Part shown: positions 1 through 12,519 of the stretch, one piece after another
Layout: every line of letters begins with the position of its first letter
How positions within the stretch are numbered: position 1 is the first letter of the stretch
Origin: Caprimulgus europaeus
Taxonomy: Eukaryota > Chordata > Aves > Caprimulgiformes > Caprimulgidae
DNA: 64,000 bases
Assembly: GCA_907165065.1 (NCBI GenBank)
Contig: OU015532.1
Coordinates: forward strand, 38,482,339-38,546,338
Direction of reading: 5' to 3'
Notes under the pieces: generated by a model
The model's input: only the letters and a program-made list of their open reading frames with translations
The model's database searches: none
Told to the model about the DNA's origin: nothing
Program-made: the position numbers and the translations under genes

Positions 1-3000
1 CTCACATGTGCTCTAAACTGGCAAGTACCATCAGCAGGCTCCGGAACACAGAACTGCTCAGCAAGCAGCATGGCACACGTGCTACATCGCTTTCTTATCC
101 ACGGCTTCTGCATCCTCAGTCCCTTGAACCATACCCACTGCTCTGCAACATGTGTGTCTGCAATTTGCACGCCGTCATCTCAGGTTGCTTGGGCTTTCCT
201 GACAGAATTAAATGAGTACCAAACTGAGTGCTGTCTTTCCCTCCCCCTTCCTTCACCCTCCTCTTGCTTTTGTAAATGCTGAAGTAAAACGCTTCCTCTG
301 AATCAGATTTCAGCTGTCACAAAAGCAGCAGTTTTCTCCCAGGAAGTCTGGATGCTAATGACAGAAAGAGCAGCTGCCTTTAACTACTTCATCTGCTCTA
401 TGCGGTCAGAGGGCAGTAAAAGCCAAGGCCAGGAGCAGGTGTGGGGGCTGACTTATTGCAGAATTTCCCCACCCTCCCCAGGCAGGCTCTGGTGGGGAAG
501 GGAGGGGGACCACCACCTCCTGATCAACAGGAAGGCCAGGGACAAATGCCAAGGCAGCAGGAGTGAGGCTGTAACAGGGCATGTGCTCACCTGGGCAGCA
601 GGACATAGGGCTGCTGCCCGTCAGCCCACCACCCAGAAACCCTGCTGCTGCCTCCCAGTCCTATGGGAGGCACTTACATCTCAGATGCCAAAACCAGTTG
701 GAGTTTTAACCTCCCAAGCATCTCCTCCCACCCCAACAAGAGCACTTACTCCCTTCTTACAGGTGAGACAGCCCAAGGCAAAGAGACTGAAGTGATTTGC
801 TAGAAGTATGATTGAGGTGGGAACTAGAACTAAAGCTTTGTTATTTCTTTTTCTCAAAACCCAGTGCTTTACTCAAAATGAAGGTTTGGTTGTTCTTGGC
901 TTGGGTCAAAGCACATGCTTTGTTGGCAGCATTACACAATCTATTTAGAGCTTTTTTATTCCCACATGGTCAAAGCACTTGTACTTTTCACAAAACATTG
1001 TGGTGTCATTGAACACGATGTTAAAACTGAAAGGAGGAAAAAAACATCCCCATCTATTATTATGCATAAAAAGAGTTGGTCTCCTACACTCATTGTATCT
1101 TAGTAGAGAGTGAAATATGAGCGAGCTTGACCCTAGCTGTGCTAATTAGTGATGATCTATCACCAATCTACTGAGACAAAAAAGCATCCTATCAGATCCA
1201 CCATCATTTCTTTCACTCTTCATGAAAGCATCCTGGGATAGAAGGAAGGGTGGAGGAGGACACAAGCACCTGAGGACCTAAGCTTGTCACAGGGACACTA
1301 AAGAGCACAGTTTAAGTCCTATATATGGTCCTGATTTAATGGGTTCATTTACCTGCATCACCCAAGACTTCCCATTGAAAGATTTTAAATGGTGGCAGGA
1401 AAGTGTAATATTGCCTTCACTTGTCAGCTTCAGTAACCTATCAGAAATATGCTGGCACTGGGGAGAGCCTTCAGAGTACTCCAGAAAATTTTTTTCAAAG
1501 GGCACAGAGGCTGGCAGAGTTCAGTGATACCTACCACTGTGAGTAGTGCCAGCTGAAGGCTTTATGAGATAGTTTAGTGAAGGTATCTTGTGCCACATAG
1601 CTAAGAGAGACTTTGGGAGCTTTCTTTTTATTTGGGTGATGCTGAGATTGTGACATTATTTAAAATGTTTCTCTTGTAGGCAGGCAGAAGGAAACAAATT
1701 TACTCCATGTAAAAACTGCCCTACAGATGAGTGGAGAGTAGCTAGGATTTTGGTTTGTTTTCAGATCTGCTTCAATGTATGTTATCAAAACTAAACCAGA
1801 AATAAAAGTGCTGGTGCCACTCCATTTCCACTAGAATAGTCCCAGCTAGAAGGAGCTGGGAGTCAGGTTCTCACGTCTCAATACTCTCAGCAGTGAGAAG
1901 TGCCTCATGTCTTAATACAAGCTGAGTGATCTTCTTCTCTTCATGCCTACTGTTCGGTCTGTCTCTGCTCAACCTCTCTCTTTTAGACTAGCCTACAACT
2001 TGAATACAGAGAACAGGCAAGTCCTAGAGCTCCACACAAGTTCAGGTGTCTCACTGTTTCTAGAACAATGGTAAGCAGCAGCATCCAAAGAGAGGCACAA
2101 CAGCCAGTCAGCCAACAGCCATAGGAAATTAGTTCTTCCCCCCAGGATTTAAAAGCCCCCCAAGTATCTTTCAAGAGAGCTAAATACTTAGGTGTTTTTC
2201 CCAGTAGGTACTCATAGTGGGCAATACACCTGTACTGCAGTAGTGTGACAGTTCTAAACATATCCAATGGTACAGCACCAGTACTGTGACAGGACCCATG
2301 ACACAAGCTTAACTTTCTCTTCTGATTTCCCAGTTCACAGATTTATTGTCCCTGCTAGCACCAGGTCATCTGGTGTGGGGCTCGGATGAGAAAACTATCA
2401 TTTCTGGGTGCTTAAGTTCTTTGACAGAACAATTTTACAAATAATGAGTAGCAGGGCACTAAAACCTTTCTGCTTTGACTGATAAAACAGTTCTCCATGC
2501 TTCATAGGCAGTTCAGATGCTTGACATAAGGGATATTGTGGTGATTAATAATTAACTGGCTGGAGACACTGAGAGCCCAAGGACAGATGCCTCCCATCTG
2601 CAAGCTCTGGGAGCTGAGGCTGCACTCTGCAGGAGGGAGGAAGGGGAGGTGGTAGGGTGAGAAGGTGACAAGGTTGGTGTGCCCCTAGAAGTCAGCAGCC
2701 TTTTCAAGACACTTTTGCCTCCCAACACAGAAGGCTTCAGTATCCTGCCCTTCTCCAGGTGGCTTTCACTACCCTCGTTACTGGGGGACCAGAGCAGTGA
2801 TGACCCCTGCCAGTTTCTGGTGACAACTCACCTGAATGAGATGCATCATTAGAAGCTACATTCATGTATCTAATAGACTTTAACATCAGCTTTAATGAGC
2901 CACCTCTGAGACCTCAAGAGAAGTAACAGACAGCTGGAAACATACTTCAAAGTCCCGTGGCTATTAGAAGTAGAATTCAAGTTCAGAGGTACCAAGTACA

Positions 3001-6000
3001 AGGCTTTTAAGCACCTGATGTGTTAGAGACTATAAAATCGTTCTTTACACTAACTTTAAAATCTCCATCTGCATATATTTGTTTGATCCAGCAACAGCTT
3101 TAACTCTATCAAATTACCCAAAACAGCAGCTGCAATAGGTGCTGAACTGCACATCTCAAAGTAATTACACATTACAAAGGGGATCCTTGAAGCATTTCAA
3201 TAACATGTTGTATAACAAACAGCATTTAAAAAGCCACAGATGGACATATGAGCCTCCTGGCATAACTTCAATGCAGAGACAGATAGGATGGTCACTTTTG
3301 CTGCAGCTTGTCTCCTGCTTGCTTGCCTTTCTCTCAGAAGTAGAGGGTGTTTTAAAGAGCATTGAAAAAGTTCAAGTTCTGGTTGGTTCTGTGGGGCTGA
3401 AGACTGTGAAAGGGAGAAGTATAAGGAGTCTCACCTTCCCCATCCCCCTTTTTTCTTGCCTCCAGATGCAGCTCTCAAACTGTTTCCTCTCATCAACTTT
3501 ACCTGAATGCAAGGGACAGAAGAGCACACTCAACAGTAAGGGGGACATGTAACCAATCCAATTAACAGGGTACTGGGATGACCATCATTCTGTCCTCCCT
3601 TGCCCTCCAAAGGGTGTCCTGCCTGCCTGCTTAGCTTTTAAAGGGCCTCTGGCTACCGTGATGCAGAGTATCTCCTGCCAGCAGCACTCTGCCCAAGGGA
3701 GGAGACAAAATTTGGCCCAGACAATAAAATCAAGTTAATTTTGTATGGATTCACATGGTTTGCATTTTTTTATCCTTCCAGAGGCTTTTGCTTAGCAGAA
3801 GTCACAGCTCCCTTTTGCTTATATTATGAGACCCATAGGCAAAAAAGGGATTCATAGTACTTCCTTTCTTCTAGTCCCAAGAACACGTGAGCTTGAAATG
3901 GACCCATTTAGTTTGTCCCTCTCTCTCTGATCTGTTTCTTCTTGGCTTACACTGGAATTAATCTGTTCTGTTTCAGTTCAGTAAAATCCATTCCTCAATG
4001 CATTGGCCCCCAATATTCTTGCAGTAGCAAGCACAAGAGGTGCAGTGCTCCAGCAGCAGAAAACAGAAGAGGTCTATTCCACATCCCAAAGATGCCAAAG
4101 AGAAGATAGCTAGCTGCCTTGGATAACAAGCAGCTATAAAAATTACAGTGAACAAGGGCACAGAAAATGGCACTGCAATCATGAACAATGAATGTTAGAA
4201 CTGGAGACAGATGGTGGGTGGATTTCAGCTCAGCATTTTCAGCTCTGGCCTCTGCAGGTTTGGAAACTCCAGCACTGCCTTCCTGCCTTTCCACAATGCC
4301 TCCATCATGGGGGTACTCTAAAGATGAACTAGCCTGTGTATTCTTAGTGCTGGGACAGACTCAGAAAAAAGGCTGAGCAAATAATTGACTCTCCAGGCTT
4401 GATAGCCAGTTAAGGAGGAAAGGGCAGAAGAGATCTCAGGGCAACAAAGCATTTACATTGGTCTAAAAATGCCCTGAATGGAAACAAAGCAGGAGGAGGA
4501 GGGAAGAGCAAGGTTGGCCTCTACTTACCATGAGGAGCAAGTGCTTTCTGCTTGTACCTGACAACCAGGAGTCCAGATACTTGTCCAGGAGGGTATAGAC
4601 CAACTTTCTGATCACCTTGGCCTGCCAGAGGGGATTTGGCTCTTCACCTGCCTCAGAGGGAAGCAGTCTGGTCACCCTCTCATAGTGTTTCTGGAGTCAA
4701 GCCTTCTCAGTACTTTGTGGTGAAACAGTTTTCCTTCATACAAAGTAAAGATTCCTTTCATATAAAATAAATGTTCAGTGGGACAGAGAACGAGTGTGAG
4801 CATAGCCTGACTCCAGCCCGGACAGCCTCCTGGAACAGCTAGGATCCACTGGAAACATCCACTCTTCTGCTAAGTGAATATTTCAAACACAAAATAAATG
4901 TTTTGACGCAAGAGATCCAGAACAACCAAATCCAGAGTTTCTTGCTGTCTGCTTCTATGGCAGACCTGCGTGAAGGGGCAGTTGTGTTTGAGTCCCTCAG
5001 GGATTTTAACCAGGTCTCTGTCAGTCCAGATGCATCAGCACACTAGATGGTAGAAGTCAAATGCAGAACTACGGATCGTCCCCCAGCACATAAGTACCAC
5101 TGGTGTCAGAACCTCTGGGCATGTCATGCCATCTCAAATGCCCTAAAATATTCAAGACATCTCTACAAAATTGATAGCTATGAAGCAGGATCCATAAGGA
5201 AAGAGACCTGGATCTTTCCTGAGAGGAAGCCAGAGGTCAGATGGATATCCTAAAATGGCCCTTGATGTCTGTGCTTAGGCAGCTGAATGGAGCCTTTCAT
5301 TTTCTAGATAAGTGACTTGATAAGAAAGCACCTCAGTCCTCTGCCTGGAAATACCTACAAACTAGGCCTCTTCTTATGCAATTAGAAGAAGCCTGCTGAG
5401 GCTCTTGCCCCAAGTAGTGCCCAAGAGTGCAGGTAAATGATAGAGGTAATGACTTATCAGATTAGTCCCATGCTTAACCTCTTGGTCTTCTGTGTCACTT
5501 CTCACATTCCCCAGGCTAATCCTGAGCTCAGGGAAATGACAAATACAGGGCAATTATAAAATCATCTGCTCCAAGTAGTCCCAAGCAGAGCAAGACAGAT
5601 GAGCTAAGGACAGATGTCTAGAAGAACACCATGTACCTAGGGAGAGCTAACCTACAGCAAAGCCTATAATTCACTCTAGAAAGGCAACATTGGGCTCCTT
5701 ATGTACATGAAACCCCGAGGCAGCAATCAGCATCTAGGAAGCTTTTTTTCTTGCATCAGTATCCAGTACAAATCAATCACTAGCAGAAGAGATTGAAGAG
5801 AAGAGAGAAGGGGTTATTAGTTCCTTGTGTGTTTAAGTAGGACTGCATGGAGAGCACAATAACAGATCCATGTTTGAAAGTTCAGCAAACGATGTTATCA
5901 ACAGAGCCTATGCTGTGCCATCTCCTCCATCTCCAAGATGTGGATCTCTCACTAGTCATATGGCATTTGACCCATGTGTTGACTCACATGATGAAGGCAC

Positions 6001-9000
6001 TTACTAAACAGGCTGAAATTCTTTCAGCATTTCTAGCATATGACACTTGTTTCTGTAGATCAGCATTCCTACCTAGCAGAGATCATTTGTAACCCACAGC
6101 ATTTCTTCTTCCCTTATCATTGCTTTTCCAGACACCTTAAGATTAATTGCTGAAAAACTAAGTTACCAGTTAAAACAATTTTCCACTCTTAGGGCATAGG
6201 CTTATAGCTTGCTGAGATAAGAAGTCTCACAGATTCACGTGCTGATTAGATAAAGCTCCGAAATAAGGAGATACCTACATTTGCTCCATTAGGTCTTTCA
6301 TACTCAAAAACATCCAGTTTACTTAGAACAGTATCAAACATTTTTGCTTTCCTAACAGTTGTGTTCATTTGCTAGAGAAAAAATCATCAGGCTTGTGAAT
6401 TCTGCTTCTTTTCTACCCCAGGAGAAACATAGATTTTATGTATTGATTTATTTCTGTCTCCCTCCTCAGCTTCAGCTACGTCATCTTCACATAATGACAG
6501 GAAAAGAGAGACTGAAACAAACAGAGAATCAGAATAAGGGCAAACCAGGTCACTAATATAGCTTTTGGCCCTAGGACACCTGTCTACATTCAGTCCCTTG
6601 CACTAATGCACAACTGTATACCTGCCCATAACCACACTTAGAAATGAATCTGATAGCTGCTCCAACTTAATAGCTCTGTTTCCATCACTAGTGCTGAGCT
6701 CTCCACAGCAGAAGTTCTCACTGCACATGTAACTGGTCCCTGTGGGCTGCCTCAGTAGGAAGCTGGATGACCAGCTGAGCCATGACACCAGAGAAGCTCA
6801 ACCTACAAAGCAGGGATGAGGTCCAAAAGGCAGAAGGGTCTGCTTTGCTGCCACCAGAGTAAACTCATTTAGTTGGAGAGTGACAGTCTCCAGTACTGTC
6901 AACACATTAGCTTTCATCAATACTAAGAGAGTTTTGTTTGGTTTTGGTTTTTGTTTGTTTGTTTGTTTTTTTAAATAACAGTCAAGTGACATTAGGAACC
7001 TTGACAGCCCAATAAGCCAGAGGATAAGTCTTGCTGACAGAACTGTCATGTTCTAAAAGGAGTCTGCCTTGCTGTTTGTGGAAACCCCAAAAGGCATCAG
7101 GGAAAATTCACTGGAAACCAACTTCCATATGGTTTCAAGAGGAAATAATAATTTCCCTCAGAGCTGCTCAGAGACAGGCCAGGGAATTGTGACTTTGCCT
7201 GTAGATGGGGTTAAAGGACAACTTCCAGCAGCAGCAAAGGTTTTCTGTATCTCTAGGTTAAGGCTGACCTTACCTTGTGCCCCTGGATTTGCACCTGAAA
7301 TCCTGCCTGTAAGACTCCTGACTCCGCAAGAGTTCAGGCTGCCTTGGAGTGAGTACTTCAGAGACACTAAGTCAGATTGTCACCTGCAGGAACTGACTCA
7401 AGAGCACTGATGTGGAACTGGGCTAATGACAGGACCTGTGAAGCTTTGCTCCAGAAGCAGAGTACACACATTTTCTTACACTGTGATAGCTTTCCTTGGT
7501 CCCCCTCACTCACAAGGGTTTCTTATATTTGCTGATGTAAGGAAGAGCATGTTGTGGAGCAGTTTCCCTAGCACCTGCATGACTAGCAGAAGTGAGAACT
7601 CCTGTGTTGCCCTGGATGAGTCAGTTCAAGTCAGTCCACTGGCCAACAGAGCACTGGTTCAATGAGCTTGCTGATGAGATGAAGGTCATAGCTGGAGATA
7701 GCAACGTTCTGTGTATAGTCAAGAGACAGCCCCTAAAACATCTCATGCATACAGTCGTTAGCTGAAGAACTGCAGTGCTGGAGAAAATCAGCAGTAATAT
7801 GGACAGGTAGCCAGCTTGTCACCCTGACAACATCAAAACAGACTGTTCCCCTGATGGGGAACACATCCCCAGGTTGTTGCTAAGACAACAAAAATACATT
7901 CATTATGCATAAATGGGCACACTTCGTTGCTGGACTTATTGACCTCGGCCACACCGCTTACTCTTTAGCTTCTTAATTAGTTTAGATCAGATGCCATGTT
8001 CAGATTCCTTCTTCCTGAAGGAGTGGACTCAGCTGCAGCTCAGTGTATTAGTTTTTTTAATCTTTTCTTCCTCCTATTGATTTTCCCTCTCCAAAGATAC
8101 ATGGCAGAAGGGATGTCTAGTTGCATTTCATAATTTTCTCACAGGCTTGAAGCAGGCACTGACTACAGCACAGTGCTCTGCATCACCAGACTGCTTTGCT
8201 TTTCCCTTTGCTCCTGAGTTCAAGAAGGGCAAGGCAGCAATTTCACTCTATGATTGGTCTGCCTGAGGTCAGCCTGTTGTCACTCAAATTAAACTGATGC
8301 ATTCTAGGAGGAAAAGAGAAGCAGAAAAAAAGCCTAGTCTTCCTTTACCTGCACACACTACCAGGCTCCTCAGCCTGATTTGAAAAACTCTAATATCTTG
8401 CCATCATATATGCCATAACACCTTTTATTTTAATTATCATTTTTATTTTTTAAAGTCAAGAGAATTTGCACTGGGAAATGTTGCATCCAAGAAAAGTGAA
8501 GCAGTCTGGATGGCTCTCATATCTTGGGTTCAGGACTCTGCTTGACATCCAGTGAGGGCAGCTTTCTCTGCCTCCTTTCCCATTCACAGCAGTGGTTTTA
8601 TGTGGTCTCTCTGACCTCCAAAGAGTCTTCCCAGACAGTTTTTGGGTCCATTTGGGTCCATTGTTATCAACAAATGGCAGAGTATGACATTGCTATAACA
8701 GATTTTTCAGCAGGACCATTACTATACTGGAGTGGTTGCAAGCCCCAGATCCATTAGGCAGCATAAGCACAGTTTAACAGTTGAAAATCGGTCCTACAAA
8801 GAAACCAGTCAGAAGGCCAGTTCAAAGCTCCAGGAAGGCACAGAGAACAAGCATCTGAGATCTACCTGATCTCTTACACTACTGCCTGTGACTAGCACTA
8901 TGTTCAACCGCTCTTAGAAACAAAGACAGTTTAGCACTTATGTAGGACATGTTATAGCACTGTGGAGAAACCCACTACGAGACACCAGGCACCTGCTCCC

Positions 9001-12000
9001 TCACCATTCTGTTTTGTTACCCAGTACGCTATACTTGATATGGTTTGAAGACAGAACAACAATAAATGAGTAGTCAGTGATAAAGTAAAATCCCAGGATC
9101 AAAATATACCCTTTTTCCTCCAGCAATTTAAGGATTTACCTTTGGCCTGACCCCCACAAGAAGCCTGTGAAGAAGACAGACCCCAGATCTTCCTTAGCTA
9201 AGGCTTGTTCACAGATGAGGTAATTCTTATGGGCTTTGAGAGTGGCCACAGAACAAACAAGAATATGACACACCTATCAAGCTCTTTCAAGAAAACAGTA
9301 AGCTTTTGCATGAACAGTGTGTTTTAGAGAACTGAAATGATTCAGATTTGGCAAATAATTTTGGCCAGAGGTTATTGGCAAATATTTTAAGGAAGAGTCA
9401 AAACACTTCATTTAATGTGTTTTAAAAAGTGGTGATTTTTTTTTCAGAACAACTTTTGAAAATACATATATTAGGGGTTGCCAAAATTTAATTAAAATCT
9501 CCCAAAGGCAATATTTTTCATTTTGCTCTCCGTTTGTTAAATGCATTCAGTTTGGCCAACATATGAAGGAGGAAAAAGAAAGAAAACATCCTAATGACTC
9601 TCTGTCACTTAATCTTTCAGGACCACAAGTTCCTCTATTGACTTAGAGGATCTCTTCAGCTCAGTGCAGCAAGAAACTCCACAGCTATCAACCTACTTGA
9701 TGAAAAAGTCCCCTTGCTTTCCAAGTGGCTTCTTGGAATACCAGAAAAGAGTCAGGCGATGCTGCACTTCTCCACACATAGCAGCTCACAAATAACTAAC
9801 AAGTAGCACAGAGATGGAACCACCACCTGCAATAGGATTTCTCACTCTTCTGACTAAGCCAGCTGAGAGCATCTGAGACCTCTACTAATGCTAATCACAA
9901 ACATGTTGACATTTTTCCAAGTAACTAGACTTATTATTTCCTCCAGAGAGATAATAAAATATTCCATGATCTAGTCAGTGCCTGAACCAATCAATTCACA
10001 GAATGAAGTGCTCTGCTTGCAGTCTGTTACTGCTTCTAAAATACACCAAAGGCTCCTTATGTACTGAAACTAGAGGTACAAAGCACCTCTATTCATTCAG
10101 TCCCAAAGCATTTAATTATTGTGGCCAAAAGTCTCACTCTCTCTTTTCCACTTGCACAGGAAGCCAAAAAGGGATGCTAGGATGGTAAGTCTGGGCTGGT
10201 TTTCAATGGTACACACAGGTAATCACCTCCAAATCACGTGCTAGCAATAGATGTTAAAGCAAAATAATTATAGAGCTGAAAAGTGCAAAAGGAAAAGTAA
10301 CCTCCATAATACTATTTTGTACCAGAGAAGTTGGCTTAAAGCTCTAAAGTTTTATGCATTTATTCTGTGGCCATCCAGACCCTCTAGCTTTATACCTTTC
10401 CTTACAGATAGCTGGAGTGTCCTTCTTCAAACAGGGACTCTGACAATCCTTTTCTCAGAACACAAACAAAACGCAACTTTCACCCTATCCCAGGATCTGC
10501 TGCAGAGTCCCACACACAGGTTCCCACACCACAACTGCTTCCCCCAAAATCCTACTTCTCTCCCTCCCTCCTGGGAACAACAGAAGCAATAGAGTGCTTC
10601 TTGCAGCTTCTCCTTCTTGACCCAGTACCCTCCTGACAGCTCTCAGTCCCTGAGCACAGCTCTATGTAAAGCAACTCTAAGATGACAGACATTAGTAAAG
10701 CCAGATGGAAACAGCCTCATCAGAGCTTTTCTCCCCACCTAAGCCACTCATAGGCTCTGATCATCTTCTGACCAGCCTCTGCTGGGAGACCACTAGCTGA
10801 TTGGCTACACAGAGCATGGTCAATGTTTATTGATGGTACAACTGAAACTACTTTTCCTCTCACACAGAGGAAGATAAACTCATTACAAACCCTTATGGTT
10901 TGTAACACTACCTTCCTCCTTCTCTCCCTCCCAGAAATGCTGCCCTCTGTGCAGATGCAGCTCTCAGGATGCTCTGTTCCACTGCACCACTAAAAATCAG
11001 GAGTGAGATTCATGTTCCTGGAGTTCCTGGAACTCTTAGAAACTACATACATGACTATAAGCTTTTACATCCTCAGCCCAAAATGCCACCCCTACTTCAA
11101 CACAGGCTGCTTGCCATAATATCACAAACACAAACCAGGGGCCTTTATTACCGCCAAGGAGACAAGAATGCTACAGTGTTTGTTTTTACTGTCAGGGCCA
11201 CTTGGATGACCCACTCAGTGGTGTGATGGAGAAATCAAATCAATGACACCATCACCCAATGACCAATAAAGCAAGGGAGACTCCAGTCAGTCACCTGCAG
11301 GGCCACCCTTTGCCATCAGCCATTGGCCTTCAGCCTTTTACCTGGAAAATGGTATAAATCATATAAAGAAATGAAAGTATAGGGGAGGATTGTTATAAAT
11401 AATTACCTTTTGGCTACCTCTCTGAAGTTGGAAATCATAGGGAAAAAATCTCAGAGCTACTGTGCCTGCAGTGACCTGAATCTTATTTCCCTCTCATTCA
11501 CTCCAGAGAGGATGACAAGTAATGTCAGTAGAATCAGTGCAATAACAGTGGGACAAGGCTGAGAAAAAGACTCACCCCTCTCATCCAAACAGACCTTACA
11601 TCATTGCTCCCTGGCTCCATGGTGACCAGGGCTCTTATCCTCCTCTGCAACACATCTCAGGGACTCATTTTCCCCAGCATAAAGAGTAAGCAAAAATACT
11701 AGTAGCTCAAAATGGCAGGTTTGTATGTTATCAGCTGCAAAGACAGCGGAAATTGAGAACAACCAGATCTGTAATAAAAGAAGGACAGCAGTGATATGAA
11801 TATCTTTGCTTTTAATTTGATAGCATGAATGTGCTGTGCAATAAACTGAAAATACTATGAGAGACCCCAACTTGAATCTCTGCAAAGCGAACTACTTCTT
11901 AGTGGAATGTGTTTAGCTTGCTTGTTAAAGATTTAAACATAGGCAATAATTGCAGTTACACTTCTGTCTGATTTAAGTAGGCAATATTTATTAATGTACA

Positions 12001-12402
12001 GTGATTAAGGCAACTATTCTGAAGTAAGCCACAAAGACTTAAAGCAATAAGGAAACAGGATGATATCCTGCATGAAAAAAACAAATCAACCCTGTGATCT
12101 AAATAAGATCTGATCCATGATAAACAGCTTATTAAAAGAGAGTGGAGGGAAGAGAGCTGCAAGTTATGAAGGGCAATTTGATTTATCCTTCTGAAAGCAA
12201 AGGAATAACTGACTGATTAAAGCAAACTCTGTCATATAGACTCAGTTATTTCATGCAGGTTCATAAACAACTGCTGGCTTAAAGTAAGCCCATGCAAGAG
12301 CTGGACTCAGATTGGGAAAGAGATTCATCCATGATCAAACCCCTGACCCATATTGTTGTTCTGTGTTCACACTTACACCTTAAATCAGAGTTCAGTATCC
12401 TG
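1..12402. other. Non-coding AT-rich stretch, no gene recognised
   Basis: I see no exon, RNA gene or clear transposon here. The open frames are short (under 150 codons), lack recognisable domains, and occur on both strands as expected by chance. A TTTG-rich simple repeat sits at 6931-6972. By synteny this may be intron or flank of the next gene to the left (SLC8A3 in other vertebrates), but no coding sequence confirms that. Confidence 0.6.
6931..6972. repeat. T/G-rich simple repeat (TTTG)n-like
   Basis: An imperfect GTTTT/GTTTG run ending in a short T tract. It is low-complexity sequence and accounts for the Lys/Asn-rich chance frame on the opposite strand. Confidence 0.7.
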
Positions 12403-12516
12403 CATAATCACTCTTTAAATGTCCTCATTGAGCAGCCTGTCCTGAGTGTTTTGCAACACTCAGGGCAGTGTTCATAATCACTCTTTAAATGTCCTCCTGC
12501 CCTGGGTGTTTTGCAA
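12403..12516. repeat. Imperfect tandem duplication containing a hairpin
   Basis: A 24-bp segment starting CATAATCACTC occurs identically at 12403-12426 and 12473-12496 (period 70). A second shared block follows at 12437-12456 and 12497-12516 with two substitutions (period 60), so the second copy lacks about 10 bp. The first copy holds an inverted repeat, 12437-12450 paired with 12455-12468 around the loop TTGC: 14 pairs, one of them G:T. No coding role is visible. Confidence 0.75.
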
Positions 12517-12519
12517 GTG

